Both the position numbers and the translations under genes were made by a program. Of a stretch of DNA of 64,000 nt, positions 44,577-55,854 are shown one piece after another. The stretch's first letter is position 1; every line of letters begins with the position of its first letter. Origin of the DNA: Streptomyces cylindrosporus (GTDB taxonomy: Bacteria > Actinomycetota > Actinomycetes > Streptomycetales > Streptomycetaceae); NCBI RefSeq assembly GCF_022698165.1, contig NZ_JALDAY010000005.1, forward strand, positions 682,001 through 746,000. The letters are read 5' to 3'. Below the pieces are notes generated by a model, which was not told the DNA's origin, made no database searches, and saw nothing but the letters and a program-made list of their open reading frames with translations.

Positions 44577-44639
44577 GCCCCCGGGTTCGCATTCTGAGAC
44601 GAGGGTTCGCGCGGGGGCGGGTTGTGCCAGACTGCCCCC

Positions 44640-44690
44640 GTGCTCTCGTTCGCCATGATTATTGGCAGCAGGCGCGCCGGTCCGCAGTGA
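44640..44690 (+). CDS. leader peptide of citramalate synthase (16 aa)
   Basis: GTG at 44640, encoding MLSFAMIIGSRRAGPQ, TGA at 44688-44690. CAGACT (44628-44633) lies 6 nt before the GTG, so the leader mRNA is probably leaderless. The two Ile codons are ATT-ATT, very rare codons in this genome, and sit in front of Arg-Arg. A T-tract terminator follows 55 nt after the stop. The ATG at 44655 is an alternative start that keeps the Ile pair. By position and content it looks like an isoleucine-sensing attenuation peptide. Confidence 0.65.
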   Translation: MLSFAMIIGSRRAGPQ

Positions 44691-44745
44691 CCGCCACGTA
44701 CGACCAGGTACGGGCGGACACCGTCGTCCTCGACCCGCGCGCAGA

Positions 44746-44770
44746 CCTCTCGCACCCGCGAGGGGTTTTT
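44746..44770 (+). terminator. attenuator terminator before citramalate synthase
   Basis: CCTCTCGC (44746-44753) pairs with GCGAGGGG (44758-44765), with one T-G pair and the loop ACCC, followed by TTTTT at 44766-44770 and a second CTTTT soon after. It lies between the 16-residue leader ORF and the ATG at 44891. A real T-tract terminator upstream of a biosynthetic gene, behind a short ORF, is the attenuator layout also seen at ilvB. Confidence 0.75.
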
Positions 44771-44890
44771 CGCTTTTCTGGCCCACCTTCAGCCGGAGGC
44801 AAAGCGCGAGGGATCATTGAGGGCGGTGGAGCCGGTCATTCCGGTAACGACCGTGATCCGACGGGATCCAACAGCAGGAGCCTTGACACC

Positions 44891-46495
44891 ATGACCGAAA
44901 CCAGCGAGCTCGACGATTCGTTCCACGTCTTCGACACCACCCTGCGCGACGGCGCGCAGCGTGAGGGCATCAACCTCACCGTCGCCGACAAGCTCGCGAT
45001 CGCACGGCACCTGGACGACTTCGGCGTGGGCTTCATCGAGGGCGGCTGGCCCGGCGCCAACCCGCGGGACACCGAGTTCTTCGCCCGCGCCCGGCAGGAG
45101 ATCGACTTCAAGCACGCCCAGCTCGTCGCCTTCGGCGCCACCCGCCGCGCGAACGCCAAGGCGAGCGAGGACCCGCAGGTCAAGGCGCTCCTGGACTCGG
45201 GCGCCGAGGTGATCACGCTGGTCGCCAAGTCCCACGACCGGCATGTCGAGCTCGCCCTGCGCACCACGCTGGACGAGAACCTGGAGATGGTCCGCGACAC
45301 CGTCTCCTACCTGCGCGAGCAGGGCCGCCGCGTCTTCGTCGACTGCGAGCACTTCTTCGACGGCTACCGCGCCAACCCCGAGTACGCGAAGTCCGTCGTA
45401 CGGGCCGCGTCGGAAGCCGGCGCCTCCGTCGTCATCCTCTGCGACACCAACGGCGGCATGCTGCCCGCCCAGGTCCAGGCCGTCGTCTCCACCGTGCTCG
45501 CCGACACCGGCGCCCGCCTCGGCATCCACACCCAGGACGACACCGGCTGCGCGGTCGCCAACACCCTCGCCGCCGTCGACGCGGGCGCCACCCACGTCCA
45601 GTGCACGGCCAACGGCTACGGCGAGCGCGTCGGCAACGCCAACCTCTTCCCGGTCGTCGCCGCCCTGGAACTCAAGTACGGCAAGAAGGTCCTGCCCGAG
45701 GGCGCGCTGCGCGAGATGACCCGTATCTCGCACGCCATCGCCGAGGTGGTGAACCTCACGCCGTCCACCCACCAGCCGTACGTCGGTGTCTCGGCCTTCG
45801 CCCACAAGGCCGGCCTGCACGCCTCCGCGATCAAGGTCGACCCGGACCTGTACCAGCACATCGACCCCGAGCGGGTCGGCAACACCATGCGGATGCTGGT
45901 CTCCGACATGGCCGGCCGCGCCTCCGTCGAGCTCAAGGGCAAGGAGCTCGGCGTCGACCTCGGCGGCGACCGCGAGCTGGTGGGCCGGGTCGTCGAGCGG
46001 GTCAAGGAGCGCGAGCTCAAGGGCTACACGTACGAGGCCGCCGACGCCTCCTTCGAGCTGCTGCTGCGCGGCGAGGTCGAGGGCAAGCCGCTGAAGTACT
46101 TCCAGGTCGAGTCCTGGCGGGCCATCGTCGAGGACCGCCCCGACGGCACCCACGCCAACGAGGCCACGGTCAAGCTGTGGGCCAAGAGCGAGCGCATCGT
46201 CGCCACCGCCGAGGGCAACGGCCCGGTCAACGCGCTCGACCGTGCCCTGCGCGTCGCCCTGGAGAAGATCTACCCCCAGCTCGCCAAGCTCGACCTGGTC
46301 GACTACAAGGTGCGCATCCTGGAGGGCGTCCACGGTACCCAGTCCACGACCCGGGTCCTGATCTCCACGTCCGACGGCTCGGGCGAGTGGTCCACGGTCG
46401 GCGTAGCGGACAACGTCATCGCCGCGTCCTGGCAGGCCCTGGAGGATGCGTACACATACGGCCTGCTGCGGGCCGGGGTGGAGCCCGCGCAGTAA
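44891..46495 (+). CDS. cimA: citramalate synthase
   Basis: A 534-residue DRE-TIM metallolyase of the LeuA-like group. Motifs: FDTTLRDGAQREGINLTVAD near the N-terminus, FVDCEHFFDGYRANPEY, GIHTQDDTGCAVANTLAAVD, VQCTANGYGERVGNANLFPV and a C-terminal allosteric (LeuA dimer) domain. EGGWPGANPRD and HFFDGY are characteristic of CimA (pyruvate plus acetyl-CoA to citramalate, a route to isoleucine via 2-ketobutyrate) rather than 2-isopropylmalate synthase. Many annotations call it LeuA. ATG 44891 with GGAG 10 nt upstream. Expression is probably controlled by the attenuator before it. Confidence 0.88.
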   Translation: MTETSELDDSFHVFDTTLRDGAQREGINLTVADKLAIARHLDDFGVGFIEGGWPGANPRDTEFFARARQEIDFKHAQLVAFGATRRANAKASEDPQVKALLDSGAEVITLVAKSHDRHVELALRTTLDENLEMVRDTVSYLREQGRRVFVDCEHFFDGYRANPEYAKSVVRAASEAGASVVILCDTNGGMLPAQVQAVVSTVLADTGARLGIHTQDDTGCAVANTLAAVDAGATHVQCTANGYGERVGNANLFPVVAALELKYGKKVLPEGALREMTRISHAIAEVVNLTPSTHQPYVGVSAFAHKAGLHASAIKVDPDLYQHIDPERVGNTMRMLVSDMAGRASVELKGKELGVDLGGDRELVGRVVERVKERELKGYTYEAADASFELLLRGEVEGKPLKYFQVESWRAIVEDRPDGTHANEATVKLWAKSERIVATAEGNGPVNALDRALRVALEKIYPQLAKLDLVDYKVRILEGVHGTQSTTRVLISTSDGSGEWSTVGVADNVIAASWQALEDAYTYGLLRAGVEPAQ

Positions 46496-46518
46496 CCGGG
46501 CCCGTTCCAGGCCCGGTT
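46494..46518. terminator. terminator overlapping the cimA stop
   Basis: AACCGGGCC (46494-46502) pairs perfectly with GGCCCGGTT (46510-46518) around a 7-nt loop. It overlaps the cimA stop codon and ends at the stop of the convergent lipoprotein gene, so it can serve both. Confidence 0.7.
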
Positions 46519-47003
46519 CAGCAGGAGTCCTCGGCGAGCCTCTCGAACTCGCCGAGGCTCATGGCCCGGTCGTCGGCCCAGACCTGGCCGGGCCTCAGTC
46601 TCGCCAGATCCTCGGCCGTGAACGTCACGACCCCGGTGTACTCGTAGTTGTACTCGGCCTTCCCGAAGGCGAGTACATAGGTGTACGACGACACCAGCCG
46701 CTGCTTGCCGACCGCTTCGGCGTGCCAGGCGGCCGGCGGCGAGAACAGCGGGAACTCGGCGTCGGCACCGTGCCGCTTGCCGGGCACCTTCCAGCCGGAC
46801 AGGTTCCGGTCGTCGCCGTCCGGCGCCCCGGAGAGCGACAGCCCCTGGATCAGATCGTCCCCACACGGCCGCAGCAATGCCTCCGGCGCCCCCGAGCCGT
46901 CCAGCCGCACCGCAGCCAACGGCAGATCGACGGCCCCACACCCGCTGAGCAGCAGTGCACCGGCGACGACCCCTACCAGGGCCACCGCCACCCGCCTCAG
47001 CAC
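46518..47003 (-). CDS. secreted lipoprotein (tandem paralogue 2)
   Basis: 161 residues. Signal peptide with lipobox LLLSGC (Cys about 22), so it is anchored to the outer face of the membrane. The mature part contains PCGDDLIQGLSL, FPLFSPPAAW, VTFTAEDLARLRPGQVWAD, and ends in Cys. It aligns along its length with the neighbour at 46997-47482. Function unknown. GTG 47003 overlaps the stop of the upstream copy by 7 nt, so the pair is translationally coupled. Confidence 0.8.
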   Translation of the reverse strand: MLRRVAVALVGVVAGALLLSGCGAVDLPLAAVRLDGSGAPEALLRPCGDDLIQGLSLSGAPDGDDRNLSGWKVPGKRHGADAEFPLFSPPAAWHAEAVGKQRLVSSYTYVLAFGKAEYNYEYTGVVTFTAEDLARLRPGQVWADDRAMSLGEFERLAEDSC

Positions 47004-47482
47004 TTGTCACTCACGAGGTCGTCGAAGCCGTCCCGGCTCATCGCCCGGCCGTCGGCCCAGACCTGGCCGGGCTGGAGGCCGGCCAGGTCCTCGGACGTGA
47101 AGGTGAGCGAGACGTTGTACGCGTCCCAGCCCCGGCCGCCGGAGATGTCCAAGTAGTAGCGGGCCCCGGTCGACAGGCGCTGGGGACCGTACGTGCTGAC
47201 TCCGAGGGAGCCGGGAGGGGAGAAGAGGGGGAAGGACGTCCTGCCGACGCGGGCGTCGGTCGTCTGGGACCACGAGGTGCCCGGGTCCGCGCCCGCCTCC
47301 CCGGCGCCGCTGAACAGGTGCAGCGGACCGATCCGGTCGTCCCCGCACGGCCGGACGATCGCCACCGGCTCCCCGTCCTCGCCCAACGACACGGCGGCGA
47401 GCGGCAGTTCGGCCGGGCTGCAGCCGCCGAGCAGCAGTCCCCCTACCGCCATGCCCACCGCCGTGACTCCCCTACGGCTCAT
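46997..47482 (-). CDS. secreted lipoprotein (tandem paralogue 1)
   Basis: 161 residues, exactly the length of its neighbour. Lipobox LLLGGC (Cys about 21). The shared framework includes ELPLAAVSLGEDGEPVAIVR, PCGDDRIGPLHLF, FPLFSPPGSL, LTFTSEDLAGLQPGQVWADG and a terminal Cys. An even pattern of Cys residues suggests one disulphide in the mature domain. No known family recognised. ATG 47482; the two genes form a short operon convergent with cimA. Confidence 0.8.
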   Translation of the reverse strand: MSRRGVTAVGMAVGGLLLGGCSPAELPLAAVSLGEDGEPVAIVRPCGDDRIGPLHLFSGAGEAGADPGTSWSQTTDARVGRTSFPLFSPPGSLGVSTYGPQRLSTGARYYLDISGGRGWDAYNVSLTFTSEDLAGLQPGQVWADGRAMSRDGFDDLVSDKC

Positions 47483-47517
47483 GCCCCGCCCCCCTCAAGG
47501 GCGGGACACGACCCGCC

Positions 47518-49383
47518 CTACTGCAGCCGCCACTTCTGGTTGGCCGCCCCCGTGCACGACCAGATCTGCGCCCGTGCCCCGTTCGCCGAGGAGTTGTCGG
47601 TGACGTCGAGGCACTTGTTCGCCGCCGTGTTCACGACATCACCGGTGGCGGCGTTGTACGACCACCGTTGTGCACCGGTCCCGTTGCAGTCGTACAACTG
47701 CACCTTCGCCCCGTCGGCCGTCGACGCCGACGTCACGTCGAGGCACTTGCCGAGCGCCTTGACGGAACCGTCCGCCTGGACCGTCCACTGCTGGGCGGCC
47801 GAGCCGTTGCAGTCGTAGAGCTGCACCGCCGTGCCGTTCGCGCTCGAACCGCCCGCCACGTCAAGGCACTTGCCGGCCAGTCCGACGAAGGACCCTGTCT
47901 GGCCACCCCCGCCGGACTGCGTCCCCGACCAGGTGAAGGTCGCCGACGTCTTGCCGGGCAGGGAGTAAGTCGCGTGCTGCGAGCCCCAGTTGATGGTTAC
48001 CGTTGTCGCGCTGGAGTTGCCGTTGTAGGCGATCAGCGCCTTCGAGCCGTCCGGGTTGCGCCAGGCCACGTTCGGCACGGCGGAGGACGCGGTGGAGGCG
48101 ATGCGCTGCGCTCCCGGCCGTACGAACTTCGTCAGGTGGCCCATCGTGTAGTACTCGACCGTGTAGTCGACGGTCCCGCTCGCGCCGTCGCCGTTGTGCA
48201 CGGTGATCAGGCCCGTGCAGGTGCCGCAACCCCCGTTGTGCGGGCCCATGTTCTGGTCCACGGCAAGCGACCACTTGGTGACCGACTTCGCCCAGTTCCT
48301 CGTGTAGTCGACGATGTTGAGCATGTCCTCCCGCTGCTGGTCGGCGATCCACGTCCCGCCCGAGTGCTCGGTGCCGAACGCGTCCAGCGACGGGTACTGG
48401 TTGTGCACGGACGTCTGCTTGGAGACGTCACCGCCGTACCCGTGCCAGGCGATCCCGCCGAAGTTGGGGTGGTTGCGGATCGCCGGGTCGTCGACCGAGG
48501 CGGCCGCGTAGGAGTCGTACACGTCCCAGTTCCAGTCGTGGGCGAGGACCTTGGTCGACAGGCCCGCCGACTGGAGCTTCGGCAGCAGTTCGTTCTTCAG
48601 GAAGTACTGGATCCCGCTCGCGTTCCAGCTCATCGACGGATAGCCGGAGCAGCAGGTCGGCTCGTTCTGCGGAGTCACGTACGAGACGTTGACGCCCTGG
48701 TCCTTGTACGCCTGGAGGTACTTCACGAAGTACGAGGCGTACGCCCCGTAGTCCTCCGACTTCAGCCAGCCGCCGTTGAGCGAGCCGCTGTCCTTCATCC
48801 AGGCCGGCGCCGTCCATGGCGAGGCCATGACAGTCAGAGAGGGGTTGAGCTGGAGGGCCTGCTTGGTCAGCGGCACGACGTCCGCGAGGTCGTGCGCGAT
48901 GGAGAAGCTGTTCAGGTTCGGGTCCGTCTGCCCGGCCGGCACGTCGTCGTACGTGTACCCGTACCGCGCCAGGTCCGACGCGCCCATCGGATTGCGCAGG
49001 AACGACAGCCCGATCCCGTCCGTCGGCGAGAACAGCTTGCGCATGGTCGCGTCCCGGGTCGCCTGCGATAGCGCCCCGCTGCTGTTCATCAGCCAGGCCG
49101 CGGTGTCCGTGAAGGACGCGCCGCCGCCGGTGAAGGTCTGGTACCGGGTGTTCTCGTCGACGGTGATGTTCTCGCCGCCGCCCCCGGTGCCGGACTGGAA
49201 GGCGAACGGTGTCTGTGCCTGGAGGCCGCGCGTGACATGGCGTCCGGCGGAGTCGTCGGTGGTGGTGAGCCAGGCCGTGACCTGCTCGCCGGCCGCGTGC
49301 GCGGGGGTGGTGGCCGCGGTGAGGCCGGCCGTGGAGAGGAGTCCGGCCAGCAGCAGCCGGACCGTGCGGGGGGTTCTCCTCAT
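47518..49383 (-). CDS. secreted GH30 glucanase with ricin-type lectin domain
   Basis: 621 residues. Signal peptide to about residue 31 (LLLAGLLSTAGLTAATTPAHA). A GH30 catalytic domain follows (about 60-480): acid/base Glu in VTPQNEPTCCSGYPS and nucleophile Glu in FGTEHSGGTW, with FTGGGASFTDTAAW and ASPWTAPAWMK typical of beta-1,6-glucanase/glucosylceramidase-like enzymes. After a Gly-rich linker comes a ricin B / CBM13 domain (about 495-621) with three GKCLDV ... QLYDCNG repeats for sugar binding. It probably degrades fungal or yeast beta-glucan. ATG 49383 with AAGGG 9 nt upstream. Confidence 0.9.
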   Translation of the reverse strand: MRRTPRTVRLLLAGLLSTAGLTAATTPAHAAGEQVTAWLTTTDDSAGRHVTRGLQAQTPFAFQSGTGGGGENITVDENTRYQTFTGGGASFTDTAAWLMNSSGALSQATRDATMRKLFSPTDGIGLSFLRNPMGASDLARYGYTYDDVPAGQTDPNLNSFSIAHDLADVVPLTKQALQLNPSLTVMASPWTAPAWMKDSGSLNGGWLKSEDYGAYASYFVKYLQAYKDQGVNVSYVTPQNEPTCCSGYPSMSWNASGIQYFLKNELLPKLQSAGLSTKVLAHDWNWDVYDSYAAASVDDPAIRNHPNFGGIAWHGYGGDVSKQTSVHNQYPSLDAFGTEHSGGTWIADQQREDMLNIVDYTRNWAKSVTKWSLAVDQNMGPHNGGCGTCTGLITVHNGDGASGTVDYTVEYYTMGHLTKFVRPGAQRIASTASSAVPNVAWRNPDGSKALIAYNGNSSATTVTINWGSQHATYSLPGKTSATFTWSGTQSGGGGQTGSFVGLAGKCLDVAGGSSANGTAVQLYDCNGSAAQQWTVQADGSVKALGKCLDVTSASTADGAKVQLYDCNGTGAQRWSYNAATGDVVNTAANKCLDVTDNSSANGARAQIWSCTGAANQKWRLQ

Positions 49384-49438
49384 GCTGTGTCGCCCTTCCC
49401 GAAATGTCTGACGTGGCGTCTTGACGGGTCTGTGGGCC

Positions 49439-49452
49439 GTTAGTTAACTCAC
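49439..49452. promoter_or_regulatory. palindromic operator candidate between GH30 and GH3 genes
   Basis: GTTAGTTAACTCAC is a 14-bp palindrome of form GTNAGTTAACTNAC, AT-rich against its surroundings. It lies 55 nt before the GH30 start and 46 nt before the GH3 start, in the 115-bp space between the divergent genes. Position and symmetry suit a LacI- or ROK-type sugar repressor controlling both, but no such regulator is adjacent. Confidence 0.5.
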
Positions 49453-49498
49453 GGCGTGATCTAAGTCCTGAGTGAACCAGAGAGTCGAGGGATGGTCC

Positions 49499-52528
<3,030 letters not shown>

Positions 52529-52581
52529 GCGCGCAGCCTGCACTCATGTCCGATTGCTTCCCCTTCGGGTAGTTTCGAGGT

Positions 52582-53907
52582 ATGAAGCTCCTGGCGCCGG
52601 TGCTCGCCGTCCTGGCCATCCTGCTGGCCCTGGCGGCGGGCACCCCGCCCGCCTCCGCCGCGACCGGCGTCTCCACGATCGCCGAGTCCCTCCGCAAGGG
52701 TCCGGTGTACGTCGACCCGGCCGCGCGGTTCTCGCGGTCCGACGCGGACGCCCTGGCCAAGAAGATCAAGGACGCCGACAAGCCCGTGTTCGTCGTGGTC
52801 CTCCCGGCGGGCTATCCCACCGCGAACCTCTTCACGAACCTGCGGACGGCCACCGGCATCACCGGCCTCTACGCCATCCGCCTCGGCGACCGCTTCGACG
52901 CCCGCGCCGACTCCTCCGTCCTGCCCCGCACGGCCGTGCGGAACCTGGTCGGCAGCGTCCAGGGCGAGAAGGACGCGAACACCCAGCTCACCGACTTCAC
53001 GGACCGTGCCGTCGCCAACATGGGCGGGTCGGCGCCGTCGAGCTGGGGGTCCTCGGGCGGCGGCGGTGGCGTGTCGTCCACCGCGCTGATCACCGTGGGC
53101 GCGGTGCTGGTCGCCGGTGGCGGGGGAGCGTACGCGCTCGTATGGCGGGGCAGGCGCCGCCGGGCCGAGGAGCAGGCCGCCGCACTGGACCGGCTCCGGG
53201 TCGTCGTCGACGAGGACATCACGGCCTTCGGCGAGGAGCTGGACCGCCTGGACTTCCACCCCGCTGAGGCGGGCGCCGACGACGCGATGCGCGCGGACTA
53301 CGAACGCGCGCTGGACGCCTACGAACAGGCGAAGTCGTACATGGCGTCCGCGACGAAACCGGAGGACGTCCGCGCGGTCACCCAGTCCCTGGAGGACGGC
53401 CGCTTCTCGCTCGCCCAGCTCGCCGCCCGCCGCGAGGGCCGCCCGCTGCCCGAACGCCGGCCGCCCTGCTTCTTCGACCCCCGCCACGGCCCGTCCGTCG
53501 CCGACGCCACCTGGACACCGCCCGGCGGCGCCCCGCGCGAGGTCCCGGTCTGCGCGGCCGACGCGACCCGCCTCGCCGACGGCCGCGACCCGGTCGTCCG
53601 CGAGGTCGACACCGACGCCGGCCGCCGCCCGTACTGGGACGCGGGCCCCGCCTACGGCCCCTGGGCGGGCGGCTACTTCGGCGGCGGCCTCCTCCCCGGC
53701 CTCCTGGTCGGCACCCTCCTGGGCAGCCTGATGTCCACCCCGGCCTACGCCTCCGACTACGGCTCGGGCTACGGCGACTTCGGCGGAGGCTACGAGGGCG
53801 GCGACGTATCAGGCGCGGACTTCACCCCGGACGACTTCACCGGCGGCTTCGGAGACGGCGGCGGAGGAGACTTCGGCGGCGGCGGGGACTTCGGCGGAGG
53901 CTTCTGA
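52582..53907 (+). CDS. TPM-like domain membrane protein with Gly-rich tail
   Basis: 441 residues: a signal sequence (ALAAGTPPASA, about 27), a TPM-like external domain (about 35-155, VYVDPAARFSRSDADALAKK, FVVVLPAGYP), a single membrane span (about 170-190) followed by RRRRAEEQ, a coiled cytoplasmic segment, a His/Cys-containing region (PPCFFDPRHGPS), a second hydrophobic part and a Gly/Asp/Phe-rich C-terminus (DFGGGGDFGGGF). TPM proteins include membrane-repair and phosphatase-like families. TAGTTT 6 nt before ATG 52582 suggests a leaderless mRNA. Confidence 0.78.
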   Translation: MKLLAPVLAVLAILLALAAGTPPASAATGVSTIAESLRKGPVYVDPAARFSRSDADALAKKIKDADKPVFVVVLPAGYPTANLFTNLRTATGITGLYAIRLGDRFDARADSSVLPRTAVRNLVGSVQGEKDANTQLTDFTDRAVANMGGSAPSSWGSSGGGGGVSSTALITVGAVLVAGGGGAYALVWRGRRRRAEEQAAALDRLRVVVDEDITAFGEELDRLDFHPAEAGADDAMRADYERALDAYEQAKSYMASATKPEDVRAVTQSLEDGRFSLAQLAARREGRPLPERRPPCFFDPRHGPSVADATWTPPGGAPREVPVCAADATRLADGRDPVVREVDTDAGRRPYWDAGPAYGPWAGGYFGGGLLPGLLVGTLLGSLMSTPAYASDYGSGYGDFGGGYEGGDVSGADFTPDDFTGGFGDGGGGDFGGGGDFGGGF

Positions 53908-53932
53908 AGCGCCCCCATCCAGCCGCCACCGC

Positions 53933-54207
53933 TCACACCGGGGACTCCCCGCCCCACCGCTCGACGTGCTTCAGGAGCAGTTCGATCCCGAGCTGGTGGC
54001 CGTACTGCCGCGCAACGTCCAGGGGACTGTTCCCCTTGGGGTCACGCAATCGGGGATCGGCGCCGAAGGCCAGCAGAATCGCAGTCAGGTGCACGGTCAA
54101 CGGTTCGCCTGACTGCAACGCCCCGTCAGCCGAGCGAGAGCCACGGCGTCCTCGTGCTCGACCGCGTAGTGCGCCGGCGTCCAACTCCATGTCATGTCGT
54201 GGGCCAC
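53933..54207 (-). pseudogene. ankyrin-repeat protein, internal deletion and frameshift
   Basis: From GTG 54207 the reading MAHDMTWSWTPAHYAVEHED continues AVALARL, a normal start for a short ankyrin protein, and then hits a stop soon after. The rest of the protein is in another frame: GALQSGEPLTVHLTAILLAF, GADPRLRDPKGNSPLDVARQ and LGIELLLKHVERWG, a clear ankyrin repeat ending at 53933. The join is near 54126 (CTGACGGGG); the expected intervening repeat (about 25-30 residues) is missing. So an internal deletion has left the gene without a continuous frame. Confidence 0.65.
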
Positions 54208-54227
54208 CGTGCCATCCAACCACCCAC

Positions 54228-54695
54228 TCACCGACCGCCTTCTCCGGCCGCTCCCTGGTCCACGTCCACATCCACGTCCGCATCCGCCAGTCGCTCCATC
54301 ACCCCCGCCGCCAGCTCCAGCACCCCCCGCTCGGTCGGGCTGAGTGATGCCAGGGCTCCCGACAGCCAGGCGTCCCGCTCCGCCATGTCCCGTACCAGTG
54401 CCCGGCGTGCCTCCTCCGTCAGGGACAGGACCGACTGGCGCCGGTCCGTCGTGCTGGGGGAGCGCAGGATCAGGCCCTCCGCCTCCAGTTCGGCGAAGAC
54501 CCGCGTCAGGGACTGCGGACGCTGCCGCTCGGCCGTCGCGACCTCGCCGGGCGTGGACGGGCCGTTGCGGTGCAGGTGGCCGAGGACCGAGAGCTGGGTG
54601 GGGCTGAGCGCTCCGGTGCCGCGTTCGTGCCGCAGCCGACGGTTGAGCCGGACGATGGCGTGCCGGAGGCGGGCGGCTTCGGGGAGGTGGTTCAT
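54228..54695 (-). CDS. MarR family regulator
   Basis: A 155-residue winged-helix repressor: LSPTQLSVLGHLHRNGPSTP, GEVATAERQRPQSLTRVFAE and LEAEGLILRSPSTTDRRQSV (the wing) occupy about residues 30-95. The C-terminal helix is followed by an Asp/Val-rich tail (DADVDVDVDQ). ATG 54695; TACGAT lies 7 nt before it on this strand, giving a leaderless arrangement. It is divergent from the FUSC-type membrane protein gene across about 60 bp, its probable target. Confidence 0.88.
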   Translation of the reverse strand: MNHLPEAARLRHAIVRLNRRLRHERGTGALSPTQLSVLGHLHRNGPSTPGEVATAERQRPQSLTRVFAELEAEGLILRSPSTTDRRQSVLSLTEEARRALVRDMAERDAWLSGALASLSPTERGVLELAAGVMERLADADVDVDVDQGAAGEGGR

Positions 54696-54757
54696 GGTGG
54701 AGATCGTACGCGAATACTTACTATCCGGGTTGCGGCTACCCCCGTAATATGAGGCCC

Positions 54758-55792
54758 GTGCCCGCCAAACTAATACGCAACGCGTACGAAGCGGCCCTCA
54801 CCATGTCCGCCGTGCTGCTCTGCTGGGCCGCCGCCCTCCTCCTCGAAGGCGCGGCCCGGCTGCACACCGACGTCCTCGTCCTCGCCGTCGCCCTGACCCT
54901 CACCCTCTCCGCCTCCCAGCGCACCGCCGACACCCGCCGCCGGCTCACCGCACTCGTCGTGCTGCCCGCCACCGCCGGCGTCTCGATCTTCCTCGGGCGG
55001 CTGATCGCCTCCCACTACGCGATCGGCGCCGCGGTCTACACCGCCGGGATGGCCTTCGCCATCTGGATCCGCCGTTACGGCCCCGAAGCCACCAAGGCCG
55101 GCACCCTGCTGGCCCTCCCGCTCGTCGCCCTGCTCGTCGTCCCCGGCCCCGCACTGCCGGCGGAGGCGCAGAGCGGGCTGGTCACCTGGTTCTGGTCGGC
55201 ATTGGTCGGAGCGATCGCGTGCGCGTGCGTGTGGCTGGTGCAGTGGACGGGGGACCGGTACGGGCCCTGGCGCGCGGACCCGGCTCCCGAGCAGCCACGC
55301 CGCCGCTCCCGCCTCCACCCCCGCCCCAGCACCCGTATGGCCCTCCAGATGGCCGCCGGCCTCGCCGCTGCCTTCGCCGTCGGCCACCTCCTCTTCGACG
55401 ACCACTGGCCATGGGTCGTGCTCACCGCGTACGTCGCCGCGAGCGGCAACCGCGGCCGGACCGACGTACTGAAGAAGGGCATCGAGCGCCTCGCCGGCGC
55501 CACCCTCGGCACCCTGCTCGCGACCGGTGTCGCGGCCGTCGGCGTCACCGGACACGCCTCCGTGGCGCTGATGTTCGCCGTGCTGGCCGTGGCCCTGTGG
55601 CTGCGCCCCCTCAACTACGCCTACTGGGCGGCCGGCATGACCTGCGCCCTCTCCCTCCTCCTCGGCTACTTCGGCCAGGACGCCCAGCACCTGCTCCCCA
55701 CCCGCCTCGAAGGGATCGCGGTCGGCGCCGTGCTGTCGGTCGCGGCGGCGTGGTGGCTGCTGCCGGTGCCCCGGAGGCGTACGGCCAAGTGA
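54758..55792 (+). CDS. FUSC family membrane protein (aromatic acid exporter-like)
   Basis: About 344 residues with two sets of hydrophobic segments. The second half has the FUSC/ArAE signature (LFDDHWPWVVLTAYVAASGN then KKGIERLAGATLGTLLATGV), seen in proteins related to fusaric acid resistance pumps. Between the halves is a basic cytoplasmic loop (about 180-200). GTG 54758 is preferred because TAATAT (54745-54750) lies 7 nt before it; ATG 54749 would add three residues. Export of a weak acid, controlled by the divergent MarR protein, is a reasonable guess. Confidence 0.82.
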   Translation: MPAKLIRNAYEAALTMSAVLLCWAAALLLEGAARLHTDVLVLAVALTLTLSASQRTADTRRRLTALVVLPATAGVSIFLGRLIASHYAIGAAVYTAGMAFAIWIRRYGPEATKAGTLLALPLVALLVVPGPALPAEAQSGLVTWFWSALVGAIACACVWLVQWTGDRYGPWRADPAPEQPRRRSRLHPRPSTRMALQMAAGLAAAFAVGHLLFDDHWPWVVLTAYVAASGNRGRTDVLKKGIERLAGATLGTLLATGVAAVGVTGHASVALMFAVLAVALWLRPLNYAYWAAGMTCALSLLLGYFGQDAQHLLPTRLEGIAVGAVLSVAAAWWLLPVPRRRTAK

Positions 55793-55854
55793 TGGCCGAA
55801 AAGAGGCCGATCGACCGATGTCCATCGGCCGCTCCGGGCTCCTACGCTCTCGTC

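Noticed and set aside
44577..44618. Possible terminator GCCCCCG ... CGGGGGC after the second propeller gene
   Set aside because: Arms are only 7 bp with a 28-nt loop and no T-tract; G/C runs this short arise by chance in this genome.
44891..46495. Annotation of this gene as leuA (2-isopropylmalate synthase)
   Set aside because: The N-terminal active-site pattern (FDTTLRDGAQREGINLTVAD, EGGWPGANPRD) and the Ile leader fit citramalate synthase better. The leuA alternative stays possible without a tree.
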